Positions 24,035 through 35,500 of a stretch of DNA of 64,000 nt are shown piece by piece; within the stretch, counting starts at the first letter, position 1, and every line of letters starts with the position of its first letter. Under the pieces are notes generated by a model. It was not told the DNA's origin and made no database searches. It saw only the letters and a program-made list of their open reading frames with translations. The stretch is from Alopecurus myosuroides. Its lineage: Eukaryota; Streptophyta; Magnoliopsida; Poales; Poaceae. Location: assembly GCA_028641055.1 (NCBI GenBank), contig CM054061.1:55036081-55100080 (forward strand), given 5' to 3'. Both the position numbers and the translations under genes were made by a program.

Positions 24035-24896
24035 ATGGAAAACAACAAAAATATGAGAGAACTTTATAATCTTTATCTTGAGTTAGGACATGATGTGTTT
24101 GAAGAGAAAATTAAAAAACATTGGAACTTTATTTGCATGCTAGTCGCAATGTTATTAGTATTAATTATTTGAACACCATTATTGCTAATGCTTTTGAAAA
24201 TCTAAGCTTGAGGAAGCTAGTTTTTATGAAAGTGATCTTTTTAGCCCCACAAGAACGGAGGAACAAATTTACTTTGATGATGCTTTACCTCCAATATATG
24301 ATTATTATAATGATTGTGGTATTCTAGTTCCACCGACTATTGATGATCAATTTTATTGTGATTATGATATGCCTCTTATATGTGATAATTACAATGATAA
24401 ATATGATATTTTCAGTCCACCTACTATTGAAGAGAAAATTAGTTATGATTGCAAAATGCCTCCTATATTTGATGATTATGGTGATGACAATGATAATGAT
24501 AGCTATTTTGTTGAATTTGCTCCCACTGCTATTAATAAGAATGACTATGCTTATGTGGAAAGTAATAATTCTTTTATGCATGTGGCTCGTGATAAGAATG
24601 TTTCTTGTGATAGTTATATTGTTAATTTTATTCACGATGCTACTGAAATTTATTATGAGAGAGGGAAACATTATTTTATGCATGTCGACAATATCAAGTT
24701 TCCCCTCTTTATGTTGAAATTTTTGAAGTTGCACTTATTTTGTCTTCCTATGCTAGTAATTTTGGGCTTCGTTGATTTGTTTTTCTACAAGATTCTTTTT
24801 CATAGGAAGTGGGTTAGACTTAAATGTGTTTTATATTTTCTTCTTGATGCTCTCTTATTGTGCTTCAACTCTTATTCTTATGTGAGAATCTTTTAA
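24035..24896 (+). pseudogene. E3 single ORF with acidic repeats and hydrophobic tail
   Basis: The ATG at 24035 starts a Lys/Glu-rich segment. Frame changes in an A-run near 24115 and again near 24195 are needed to reach the long open part (about 24199-24896). That part has roughly 27-residue repeats built around P-P-T-I-[DE]-[DE] and M-P-[LP]-I-[CF]-D, rich in Asp, Tyr and Asn. It ends in a hydrophobic stretch near F-C-L-P-M-L-V-I-L-G-F-V that could span or bind a membrane. It does not resemble gag or env families I know, and the frameshifts suggest this copy is dead. Confidence 0.6.
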
Positions 24897-27795
24897 AAAT
24901 CATTGTGCCTAGCTGAAAGACATTAAAAGAAAAGCGCTTCTAGGAGACAACCCGTTTTATTTCTCCGTTTTCAACCCGTTTTCCGTCGTTTATTTTTGTT
25001 TTCTTTGCACCTTGGTGTTGTCTATTTACTTAGCAACCCCTATGTATATTTTCTTTTGTGTCTTTGTTGAGCCAAGTAAAGCCTCTAGTGGAAAGTTGAG
25101 ACTATATTTCGGATTTCTGCGCAGGAAACAAATTTCTGCTGGCCACTGTTAAAATCGTATAAAATCACAGAAAATTCAAAATGACCCGAGTTCTTTTGTG
25201 CCTAATCCTGGGATATATACGCAACTTTTCTTATTTGAACACTTCTTGATTTGAGCAACATAGGATTTTCGAAAAAAATCATCTTTACCTGATGTTCTGT
25301 TTTGTCAGATTTCTGCTAATAATTGCATTTGCCTCTTTATCTCTTTCTTTTGGTGTTCTTTTGAGAAAAAGAGTTTTAAAAGAAGTTGTGACATTAGCTA
25401 ATGTGTTTATGAGTGTTAGGATTGTGTTGAAACTGAACCATGTAAATTTATTATTTCGATTTGCACTAACGTTGCTAATGAAGATGTTCGGTGTGTAGGA
25501 AGTTTTCAAGGGTCAAGAGAAGAGCATGATATGATGTGATCAAGAAGAGTGAAGCCTAATCTTGGGGATGCGCCAGTGTTATATCCCGGCAAATTCCAAG
25601 AAGACTCAAGCGTCTAAGCTTGGGGATGCCCAAGGCATCCCCTTCTTCATCGACAAATTATCAGGTCACTTCTAGTGAAACTATATTTTTATTCGGTCAC
25701 ATCTTATGTGCTTTACTTGGAGCATCAGTTATTTTTTGCTTTCAATTTGTTTAGTTTTATTTTCTGTAGTTTATTGTTGGATCATATCATACTTGTGTGG
25801 GAGAGAGACACACTCTGTTTTCATTACTTAGAACACTCTAGTTTTCATTCTTATTGTTCTGTGAGTGTTCACTTTTTGCTAGTACTGCATTTGGCCTTTG
25901 TTTTCATGCATCTCTTATTCAGAGCTGTTAGTTTTAGTAGTGTTATGTGAGTACTCTCATGTTAGCTTGTTGTAGCATGTAGAGATTTTTTGTTAAAGCA
26001 TGTCTTGTATGGTGCTTGTTGGGAAAAGAAACTGTTGCTTGAGGTAGAATTTTTAACGGTGCAAGTAGAAGCTTGTATAGACTGTGGCTAGACTTTTTCA
26101 TATCATGCTAGATGTTATTTTAGTTCTAAAGCCTAGTGGTTATTGAGTAAAATGATTAGCCTCAATATCTGAGAGTGTTTAATGTGCCATTGAAAGAATC
26201 ATGAGTTGTTCTTGTCATATTGAAGCATAAATTTGTGGTATTCTCTTTTGAATGTTTTATTTGGTTAACTTGGTGCATGCTCACAACATGTTTATGACTA
26301 TGAACCAGTCACTAATAGCCTCTATTATCATTTAGTTTTTAACTTGTGGTACCACTTATGCTTTGATTAATGATGTTTATGTCACTATGCATGATTATGA
26401 CTCTTATGCTCTCTTGATTTGTCGCTCCCAGTCTTCTGCTAGCCTCCACCTGTACTGAGTATGAGCTCTACTCATGCATCCAACTCCCAAAACCCAAAGT
26501 TTTCCCATTGTGTCCACCATACCTACCTACATGAGGTATTTAACTGCCACTCCAAAGTAAATTGCTCATGTGCCACCTTTAAAACTTTCAAAATTACTCC
26601 TGTTTTGTGTCCTTGTTTTTGCTCATGAGGACGTAAATAGAGAATCTTTATCTCACTTGTTGATTGGATTTCACACCCTGGACTAGTGGCTTCATCCGCT
26701 TATCCAATTGATAGAAGAGCTGGCAGCGGGGTGCCAGCCCTAAATTGATACACACAAAATCTCTTCACTAATTTTGCCCATAATTTATCATTCAAAGCAT
26801 AATTGTGTAAACAAAAGAGAAAGAGGGATGACCTTCTACACCATTTGCGTCCTTAATATGGGAGTCACTCTTGTGAAATCTAGTTGGCTTGTGACGTACT
26901 GTATTTTCTGTTTACCATTCGTTGACATTAGCATACATCTCCCAAAATATAGACACTCCTCCATGGTATGTGATTGTTGGCAGGCACCCGAGGATTCGGT
27001 TAGCCATGGTTTGTGTAAGATGGATGGGAGGAGTGTCAAACTTTTAATACCTATATTAGTAAAATAAAAGCTCTAGCACATGAGTGATCCATGCTTCCCT
27101 CTGCGAAGGGCCTTTCTTTTACTTTTATGTTGAGTCTCCATGTTCTAACTTTATGCACAGTTGAGAGAGCATTTTTGCCATTCTGAGTTTTATGTGCATT
27201 TGTCACAGAAACATTATTAATTGATTTATGATTTGTTATTGCTTTTTCTCTAATTATTTGTTCTAGTCTTCCTCATGAAATTTAAAGGTGCCCTGACATT
27301 TATCTGTTGCCCCACTCTTAAGTACTAGCGAAATATCACTTTGACATAAAAGTAACTGTGAAGGTGTCCTGGCATTTATGTTTTGCCCCGCTCTTAGTTG
27401 ATTCATGATGTCTTATTGCTTGTTCTCTAATTATTTGTTCTAGTCTTCCTCATGAACTTTGAAGGTGTCCTGGCATTTATGTTTTGCCCCACTCTTAAGG
27501 ACTAGCGAAATATCACTTTGACATGCTTTATTTATACTTGAAACAAACATATATCTTTCTTTGCGTTGTTATTCATGATCTTTTATTTGAGTTACTTCTC
27601 ATGATGCAAAGTGATTGCTATGCTTTATTATTAAAGCTCTATTTATCATGTTTGTGTTAAATTTCTATGATCTCAGCTTACATATGCTTTTACATTATGA
27701 TGATCAACTTTATGTTGGTAGCATGTCACCTCAGAAATTATTTATTTTTATCGTTACCTACTTGAGGACGAGTAGAAACTAAGCTTGGGGATGCT
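24897..27795 (+). other. E3 3' non-coding region
   Basis: Non-coding. It contains a near-duplicate of about 110 bp (roughly 27285-27345 and 27410-27525, both with GCCCC and CTCTTAAG near tract ends) and the 26620-27120 block shared with E1 and E2. It ends in AAGCTTGGGGATGCT, a polypurine tract against the 3' LTR. Confidence 0.65.
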
Positions 27796-28029
27796 TGATA
27801 CATCTCCAACCTATCTATAATTTCTGATGTTCCATGTTGATATTATGCCAATTGATACATGTTATCTCCCTTCTTTATAGCATTTTTACACGTTTTCCGG
27901 GACTAACCTATTAACAAGATGCCAAGTGCCAGTTCCGTGTTTTCTGCTGTTTTTTATTTCAGAAAAGTTGTTCTGGAAATATTCTCGGAATTGGACCCCA
28001 TGAATCCCAAAGTTCCTATTTTCCCCGGA
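27796..28029 (+). repeat. E3 3' LTR, truncated
   Basis: Begins TGATACATCTCC and follows the 5' LTR to CCCCGGA. At 28030 the sequence switches to C1 coding DNA (TGCATGAG). The 5' LTR at the equivalent point reads AGCATCC, so a GCAT microhomology lies at the break. Confidence 0.85.
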
Positions 28030-28350
28030 TGCATGAGATGAGGGGTGTTGGTAAGAAAAAGAGGGTTCCCATCTATGGTAAATACCTTCAGACACTACTA
28101 GACCAGGATTCCACAGGCTCTCGTCACAAACTATCCCCTGGTGACTCCCACAAAGAGTGCCCTTCTCACTGCTCTTGAAGCAGAAGCGGCTGCTGCCCGT
28201 CGCAACAAGCGTACTCGCACATCTTCTACTAGGCCTAGTACATCTCAGGGTATCACTCGCTCTCCTTCTCCGGACCGTACTATCACAGCCTCTGGAAAAT
28301 TCGGCATCAAGAAGGCTCTTCAGAAGATGAATTGTTTCTTCATTGACTAG

Positions 28351-29060
28351 CAGCACTGAAGAAAAATGGAAGTCCAAGCACACGTACTGGCTTGGTGATG
28401 ATGCTAGCTCTCTTGGACAGTTTGGGGCATCATTTTCTCCCTTTTTGGTGTCTTGATGCCAAGGGGGATAAATATTAGGATCCTCGAAGATTTGCATTAG
28501 GACCATTTCATATCATGCATCCATTTGCGTCTTATCATCTTTGTTGCTTTCCTTGATCTTAGTTGAACTTATTTGTGTGGTTTGGTTGAACTTCGTTATT
28601 ATTGTAAGACTATGTCCCCACTATCCAACATTTTATCTATCTACTATAAGATGAAGTCTATGGTGAGATTTTAATCTTGCAATGCAAACTACTTATATAA
28701 GATTCCATCATATGTTTAATTTTTTTGTTTTGGCAACTTGGTGCAAGTTGGATTGAAAATCTCATAATGTATATATACATATCTAGTGCTAAACCTTCCA
28801 CTTATCAATCTCATGTTTATACATCAATATCATGTTAACACTGCCACTTTCTTAGCATCACATGTGTTATTGGTCTATAGAACATAGGGGGAGATAGAAA
28901 TCATAATCATTGCATCCCATTTGTTTACCAAAGATATATCTTTTGATTGGGCACACAAATAGGGGAGCCCCTCTATAATTTGTGTCTCCTTGCAAATGGC
29001 TATTTTAAGTATCTTTAATGCAAATCTGTGGGTTGTCATCAAACATAAAAATGGGAAGAT
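28351..29060 (+). other. C1 3' non-coding region with polypurine-like tracts
   Basis: Contains CCAAGGGGGATAA (about 28460-28471), ACATAGGGGGAGATAG (28883-28897) and the terminal tract ATGGGAAGAT (29051-29060), which directly precedes the LTR. The first, second and last align with tracts at 43405-43413, 43129-43137 and 43061-43072 of C2. Confidence 0.65.
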
Positions 29061-30352
29061 TGAAAGGACATTTCTTTCCTAATCTTATTTTGGTGTTTGA
29101 TCACAACACATGGAAGATCTAACCATTTTCCCTAAGCATGTTTAGGTATGGCAATGAAAAGTTAGGGACTTTGAACATGGAGAAAAGCAAAAAAAAAGTT
29201 CCCTCTGAACTTCACTTGTCTGACAAATTGATGTTGAAGGCATCACAACAAGAAAGAAAAGAGAAAGAAGAAAAGAAGGGGAAAACAGACCAGCCGGCCT
29301 GGCTGGCTTGGACGGGCTCTGAGGCCGTGTGGCTCGGGCAGTGCCCCGGCCTAAGGCGCACCCACGCCGGCCCCAGGTCGGGCTCGAGGCCGCGCAGCTT
29401 GGGGAGTGCCCCGACCTAAGGCTCATCCACGCCGGCCCGAGGCCGGGTATCCAGGCCGGGGTGGGAGCAGCCAGCCCCTGGCCGGGTTCCAGCCAGCCTC
29501 GCAATGAATCCAGGCCGAGGTGTGTGTGTGTGGGGGGGGGGGGGGCAGCTGGCCCTAGGCCAGGCTCCAGCCAACATCGCTAGGGTTCCATGCCAAGGCG
29601 GTATGTGGCTCTGCCGGCCACACCTCTACGATCAGGCCGGCCTGGCCGGTGTCCCAGTCCGGGCTCCCTGGCAGTGAAGAAGAAGCCCTCACTTTCCCCA
29701 TTCGACTACAAATAGGAGCCATCCCCTACCTTTAGAGGGGGTCAAATAAACTTTATCTCTCCACCATTGTTGACCACCTTCGAGCTCAAGCATCTCCTCA
29801 AATACCCAACCAAATATCCTGATCCTTTGGGATTTGGAGGAGACACCCTAGATCTACAACTCCACCAAGCCGTTTCGTCATCACCCCACTCATCCCTTAG
29901 GGATCTTGTAGTTCTTGGTTCATTGGAGCCAAGAACCTTGTTGCTCTTAGCTCATCGGAGCTTAGAGCCTTGTTGGTGTCCTCGAAGCATTGGAGCTCGT
30001 GGATCTTATTTTCTGGAGTCTTGGTGACTCTCGGAATTTGGTGAGGACCCTCCAAAGTTGTGGAGTGTGCCTCATCCTTGTAAAGGTTCTAGTTGTCAAC
30101 CTCAACGACAACATAGTGATTTGAGCCTCTCCACATCGGTGGAAGGATTCGAATGAGATACGGTGTGCCATTTGAGGGCTACTCGTGTTTCACTTTGGCG
30201 GTACCGCACCGCTCCAACGAAGATTAGTTTCCATTGGGAAGGGAACTTCGCGATACATCTCCGTGTCATTGTGTATATATATATATTGTGCTAGTAGTAT
30301 TTGCTCAACATATAGGATTGTTCACCTAGTTGCATAATCTAGAAGGAGAGAT
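29061..30352 (+). repeat. C1 3' LTR, end missing
   Basis: Starts TGAAAGGACA, like C2 (TGAAAGATCA), directly after the polypurine tract. A GC-rich quasi-repeat array occupies about 29290-29530, followed by a (GT)n/G14 run (29520-29545) and a TATA-like CTACAAATAGG near 29704. Near its end GTTCACCTAGTTGCATAATCTAGA aligns with the C2 LTR, but the last part and TSD are lost at the junction with the Harbinger relic. Confidence 0.75.
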
Positions 30353-30795
30353 GCGGCCCGACAGTTATCAGGCCATGTTGGCTTCAGCAAAGCCGACCGC
30401 TTAATCGGTGTCAACGTGGCCGTGTTGCCGAGGGCGACGTCGCCATGGACCTGGGCTGCGAGGAGCCGAGGCCATGGAGCTGGCGGCGGCGCCATGGACA
30501 TCATGAGGAGGGCTTGTTGCGCCGCTCTTGCGACGATACTGGCGTTGTCATTAGCCTTATTCTTTGCCTTTACCTTCACGGCGGCGGCAACTAGTATGGT
30601 GGCCTGCAACTTCTTCCTCCGGTTGGCCCGCTTGAGCGTCTCGTTGGCCCTTTGCTCTAGGGTGGGCGGTTTCTTTCGTTTCTTTTCTGTAGTCACGGAG
30701 GGGTCAGCCTTGACTTGCACGGCCGCCGCCTTGCCGGCCACCTCCTTTCCGGCCACATCCTCTGCGGTGAATGTGGCGGGGGTTGCGTCAACCAT
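30353..30795 (-). pseudogene. H0 ORF1-like N-terminal fragment
   Basis: An ATG at 30795 opens a frame with Ala/Val-rich and Lys/Arg-rich segments (K-K-R-K-K-P-P-T; K-R-A-N-R-R-K-K), in the style of the N-terminus of Harbinger accessory ORF1 proteins. It has no Myb/SANT or NAM-associated part left, and it runs on into unrelated LTR sequence. The assignment rests on composition and on the adjacent terminal repeat remnant. Confidence 0.45.
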
Positions 30796-31054
30796 GGGTA
30801 GGGCACGAGATGCGACTTCAAATGGGAGAGGAAAGGGCGGAGCATGAAACTTGTGCCCCTGCTGGGCGAGCTAGGGACGGACTAGGTGAGGATATTTGAG
30901 TGCTCCGCGTGGCGCAAACCTGGCCTAAATTTGGGCGGGAATGAGTCGGTGCGAACAAAAAAGGAGGGCAACCCGTTTGTCAAGCTGTGTTGTTTTGGGC
31001 CACGTGGACAGAAAAGGATGTGGGACCGACTCAATGCGTCGTCCCGCTGGAGAT
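30353..31054 (-). mobile_element. H0: PIF/Harbinger relic
   Basis: The right end CCGCTGGAGAT (31044-31054) matches the inner part of the Harbinger terminal repeat seen in H1 (CCGCTGGAGATGTCC), minus its last bases. A lysine/arginine-rich reading frame on the - strand begins at 30795 and runs toward 30353, where the relic is cut off against the C1 LTR. The left terminal repeat is absent. Confidence 0.6.
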
Positions 31055-32580
31055 CATATAAACATCTGAAAACTTCCCTCAAAAATAAATAAATATAAAA
31101 ATCTGAAAACAAAATCGCCAACTAATCATTGTCATGACACAGTAGTTGCTTAGAAACCTGGATTTAGTGAAAAAATGACTAATTAATAATGTGCTCCAAA
31201 ACAATTGGACCGACAACCAGTTTCTGGCTTTATTTGGCTCTTTAGAGCGATGGTCCATACACAATTTGATCCCCAATAATTGTTCGTTCTACTTGCAAAG
31301 TTGTTCGTTTTCTTCTCTTTCGATAAAAAAATATCGGAATGTGTTTGTGATTTTTGTTTGACCCCAGGGAAGTGCTTTTTAATGCGCGTGCCAGCAACAC
31401 TTCAGCAACCTCTTGTGATCGCCGGCATCGGTCCCGTTTCTTCTCTTGCATCAAAGGGAACAACCGAAAGGCGGACAGGTCACTGCATACCTTTTGTGTG
31501 CGTAGACCATTATTTATTCTTCACTTCAGGTGACCCTCCTAACTAATCAACGTCATTTGTTTATGCCCTGACGGCTAATTAGGAAAAGAAGATTCAGACA
31601 GCGAATCGGTTAGGACATTCGTGGCATTTCGCAGATAAGTCCTTCATGTACAAGTAAATTCCTGCTTACGCCCGCCTTGGTTAGAAATCAAAGGAATATA
31701 TTCTCGCAAAAGAAAATCTGTTCATTCGTTTGGCTGCCATGAATTGAGTTAGAATCTAAAATTGCTGAAAAATGTAAGCGTTTTGCCGTAAATCCAATGG
31801 TCGAGAGTTAGAAGAGACTAACTAATTCGTTGCTATCGGAAAAGAAAACCTAATTCTTTGCTATCGGCACGTATCACAATGGATTTTTTTTAGATCCCAC
31901 ACTCATGTACAAAGTCACTCCCCTATGCATCTCGTATGAACACAACAAAGTTAAAATTTTAAAATACCAAAGCTTTACGAAAATTACCTATACGAGTACG
32001 TAGGACCAATATGCACGAGTTATACGGCAGTAGCACACATGAAAAGTGCCCCCCTTTTTTAAAATGAATAGTAGTACTCCGTAGTATAATTGTTGACGTC
32101 TTCTACGCATCAATAGAGTATAATTGTCGCCGGCTTCTAGAAGAAGCACGGTCGCGGCGGGTGAACAGATGAAGCGAAGAACAGTACAGTATCAGTACTA
32201 GCGTTGCAGGGACGAAAAACATCTGCCCCGTCAATTTTACGACTTTCCAGGGGCTTCAATAGGAAACAAACCGCAACTCTGGAACCTTCCGCGCGCAGGC
32301 GTCGACCATGAGAGAGACGCCGCCAGCTTTTCACAGAAACCACCCGCCGCTTGTCCATTATCACACACACACGCTCGCAACCCCCAACTCCCAACAGGCG
32401 GCCACACACAGTGTCACACACCCGCCCGCCCGCGTCTTCGCGAAACCTGGACACGCCAACGCCAACGCGGAGAGAGAAAAAAAAGCCGACGAGGAAACCG
32501 TCGCCGCCAGCAGCGCCCCAGAAACATAGCGAGGCGGAGGACTGCGGCCGGGGGCGAAGCCGAATCCGAAGCCGGCGGAA
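31055..32580 (+). other. Intergenic region and 5' flank of clathrin-assembly gene
   Basis: No gene or complete transposon is recognised. From about 32290 the DNA becomes GC-rich with CA and CCGCC runs, in the manner of a grass core promoter and leader. The transcription start cannot be fixed from sequence alone. Confidence 0.5.
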
Positions 32581-35500
32581 ATGGCGTCGATGCAGAGCTG
32601 GCGCAAGGCCTACGGCGCCATCAAGGACACCACCACCGTCAGCCTCGCCAACATCAACTCCGACTTCAAGGTCCGTACGCCGGATCCCCCCGCCCCCACC
32701 CCGTGATTTTTCTGACCTATTATCTCCGCCGAATCCATCGGAACCCTAGTTATTCTCTCAACTGCGGGGGCTGGTGGCCTGCGGGAGCCCTGGATCTGCG
32801 CTGGTTTGATCGGGGAATTTTTTGTGTTTTGTAGGATCTGGATGTGGCGATCGTGAAGGCGACTAACCACGTGGAGTGCCCGCCCAAGGAGCGCCACCTC
32901 CGCAGTACGTCGTCTGATTCCTTCCCACGCGCCCCCCTATATCTGCGCGCTTTTGCTTCGCCTAATTTAGAGTTCCCTGGGGTTCATAATTAGATCGTGC
33001 CTCTAGGTGCGAGGCTCAAAGGGGTGGGGATAAGGCATACTTTTTCTTTATTTTGGTTCGGTGTTTGATTGGTTGTCTGTGTGTGTGTGGTGGTGGTGGT
33101 GCAGAGATTGCGGCGGCGACGTCCATCGCGAGGCCCCGGGCGGACATCGCCTACTGCATCCACGCCCTCTCTCGTCGTCTCTCCAAGACCCGCAATTGGA
33201 TTGTAAGCTCCATTCCTGTCCTTTTATGGTATTTGCTGATGTTGCCTTGGATGGTAGCTTGACTACATGCATTTCCAACTCGCACGGTATGACTGGTTCT
33301 AGCGCCCTCTTACGAGGCTTTAGTAGGAAGCTGCAATTTCTGTAGTATGTTGCTAATAAGTAACTTCTCTTATATAAGATAATAACCTATACTGGTTGCC
33401 GTAATGTCTCGTGAAACGTTGGATTCTGTTGCGCTGATGTCGTTAGCGTCTTACTGATATAGACTATGAAAATGTTAGTACTGGTATTAATTAAATCAAA
33501 ACAGATGAAAACTCATACCAAATGCTGGAGCCAAATGTGCAAATATGCTATGTTATAATACAACCCCAGAGCTGTTGATTCTGCATCCAATATTTCTCTA
33601 TTTTCCGTGCTTTCAACTCCGTCATGTAGTTCTGCAGTGCTGTATTCTCATAAAACCACGTGTGATGGTTGTGGCTGTTGTTCCTACATAGTTAGGTTAG
33701 AAATATTAAGTGCAGTTTATACCTGAAAGACGATAAATACAGACAATTCTTAGAATCTTATAAGCACTCAATTTATTTACTCCATGCCTTTTTTGTATCG
33801 TACAGGTAGCACTGAAGGCACTTATAGTGGTTCATAGACTTCTACGAGAGGGGGATCCTACATTTCGGGAAGAGCTTCTTAATTTCACACAAAGGGGGCG
33901 GATTCTGCAGCTCTCAAACTTCAAGGATGACTCCAGCCCAGTTGGTTAGTATCTCTTCATTTGGTAGGAAATACTGTTGACCTGCTTATTATCTTTTGAT
34001 TCCCTATGTACTAAGATTAAGCGTTCTCCAGCTTGGGACTGTTCTGCATGGGTTCGCACATATGGTCAGTTTTTGGAGGAAAGATTGGAATGCTTCAGGG
34101 TCCTGAAATATGATGTTGAGGCTGAGCGTCTATCCAAACAAGGTCAAGGTCCTGAAAAGGTCTGAATAATCATGCCTCTTTTTGGCATCACGGTACACTA
34201 GTTTTGAGGGTCACACATACTAAATCTGAGTATAAAGTATCGCTTACTAATCACTGCTTTAACCGATGCTATTTTTTCATCAGGGACACAGTAGAACACG
34301 AGAACTAGAGTCCCAGGAACTGTTAGAGCAGTTGCCAGCCTTGCAGCAGTTACTGTATCGACTTGTTGGATGTCGGGTGATTATCTCTTTACTCTAGACT
34401 AAACATCTTGGATGCGAGAATTTCTCGAGCTGTCAAATTTTCTTCTGTACTTAACACAACACAAATTTACATTTTGGTGTTGCAGCCAGAAGGAGCTGCG
34501 AATAACAACTACTTGGTGCAGTATGCTCTAGCTTTGGTGAGCTCTAGTTGTTTGCGTTCTAGCCTGTACTGAATTTTTGTTCTAAGCTTACTACTTTGAA
34601 TCGGTATTCGATTTCACCTGATGGATATCCATCATAAACTTATTTTTTAGACTCTGCTCTTCAACCTGATCTAACTGATATTGATGAACATGGGAAAAAC
34701 CACTTCTCTGTTATTTGTTATGGATAAAGTTGTCTGGACCTTGGAGGAGCCACAACCAACGGAACTGTCTCATAATTAGCTGCACGTGGAACTTTTGACA
34801 AATCTAGGGAACATTATTTATAACTCTGCAGTTCGAGTTCTTGTCCTTGTCTCATAATAAGCTGTAGGAGGTAGTTATCTGCTCCTTGCTTCATAAAAAG
34901 TCTAGGGAACAGATTTTTGTTCTTCCTTCTCTGTATACAATTCATATCATGGCCAATGACAAATATTTTTCCAGTGCTCCATATTGACTAAAGCTGCATA
35001 TTATTCGGTTATGCACCTGTGTCTTTGTTGAGATTGTATCTGATTTAAGATTATTCATCTTTGCTTTAATATTCCTGTTTTGTCTTGCCAGATAATCAAA
35101 TAAAGTTGTGTCATGTTCTCAGCTTGAGCACCACTTCTAATATGTTGATTTGGCTGATGGAGTAAAAAGACTAATGACTAACTCTGTTTTCTACAGGTGC
35201 TGAAGGAGAGTTTCAAAATTTATTGCGCGATAAATGATGGAATTATTAACCTTGTGGATAAGGTAAAAGACCTCTTCAAGTGACAATTTATCACTGTGGT
35301 ATGATCAACAATCCCTAGGCACGATAATATTAATTTCCTGTTTATGGGTGTAGTTTTTTGAGATGGCAAGACATGAAGCACTTAAGGCCCTCGAAATTTA
35401 CAGAAGGGCTGGCCAACAGGTAACTTCTGTGCCTAGAAGATGATATATTGGAGTGTATCTGGATTCAGAACGATCAAAATGTAATGTATCTTCCGATTCT

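Larger units (their letters stand above)
22444..28029 (+). mobile_element. E3: non-autonomous gypsy element with truncated 3' LTR
   Basis: The 5' LTR is 22444-23858, followed by a tRNA-Asp-type primer site (23869-23885), one degenerate ORF (24035-24896), a long non-coding 3' region and the first 234 bp of the 3' LTR (27796-28029). The remaining 1.18 kb of the 3' LTR, and any TSD, are deleted together with some C1 coding sequence. There is no gag domain, protease, RT or integrase that I recognise. Its LTR start and primer site resemble those of E2, so it probably depended on proteins from such a family. Confidence 0.85.
21486..28350 (+). pseudogene. C1 third gene (spliced, downstream of pol), interrupted by E3
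   Basis: Exon 1 is 21486-21501 (five codons plus one base), with donor GGTAATTT. The intron is 21502-21963 and ends TTATTCTCAG. Exon 2 starts at 21964 and reads in frame through a basic region, shifts frame near 22195, and is broken at 22443 by E3. The same reading resumes at 28030 and, with one more frame change, ends at TAG 28348-28350. The region before the break aligns with residues around 140-200 of the intact C2 third gene (the L-C-Q-F-L-A-T-V-H block of C2 against L-L-N-E-L-Y-A-T-V-H here). About 100 residues appear to be lost at the E3 3' junction. Function unknown. Confidence 0.75.
8972..30352 (+). mobile_element. C1: old Copia (SIRE/Maximus-like) element, split by E1, E2 and E3
   Basis: Pieces of one Copia element can be put in order by comparison with intact C2: the end of pol (8972-9082), a pol-to-third-gene spacer (9083-10051), the third gene exon 1 (21486-21501), its intron and exon 2 (21964-22443, resuming 28030-28350), a 3' non-coding region with polypurine-like tracts (28351-29060) and most of a 3' LTR (29061 to about 30352). 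Landmarks occur in the same order as in C2, but the sequences are much diverged. E2 sits cleanly in the spacer with TSD ATCCT. E3 sits in the third gene. The LTR end is lost at the junction with a Harbinger relic. Confidence 0.8.

Noticed and set aside
24324..24734. Hydrophobic frames on both strands at 24324-24734
   Set aside because: They are shadows of the acidic-repeat ORF of E3 in other frames.
30416..30847. 143-codon + strand frame as a secreted protein
   Set aside because: The hydrophobic look comes from the antisense of a Lys/Ala-rich Harbinger ORF1 fragment.
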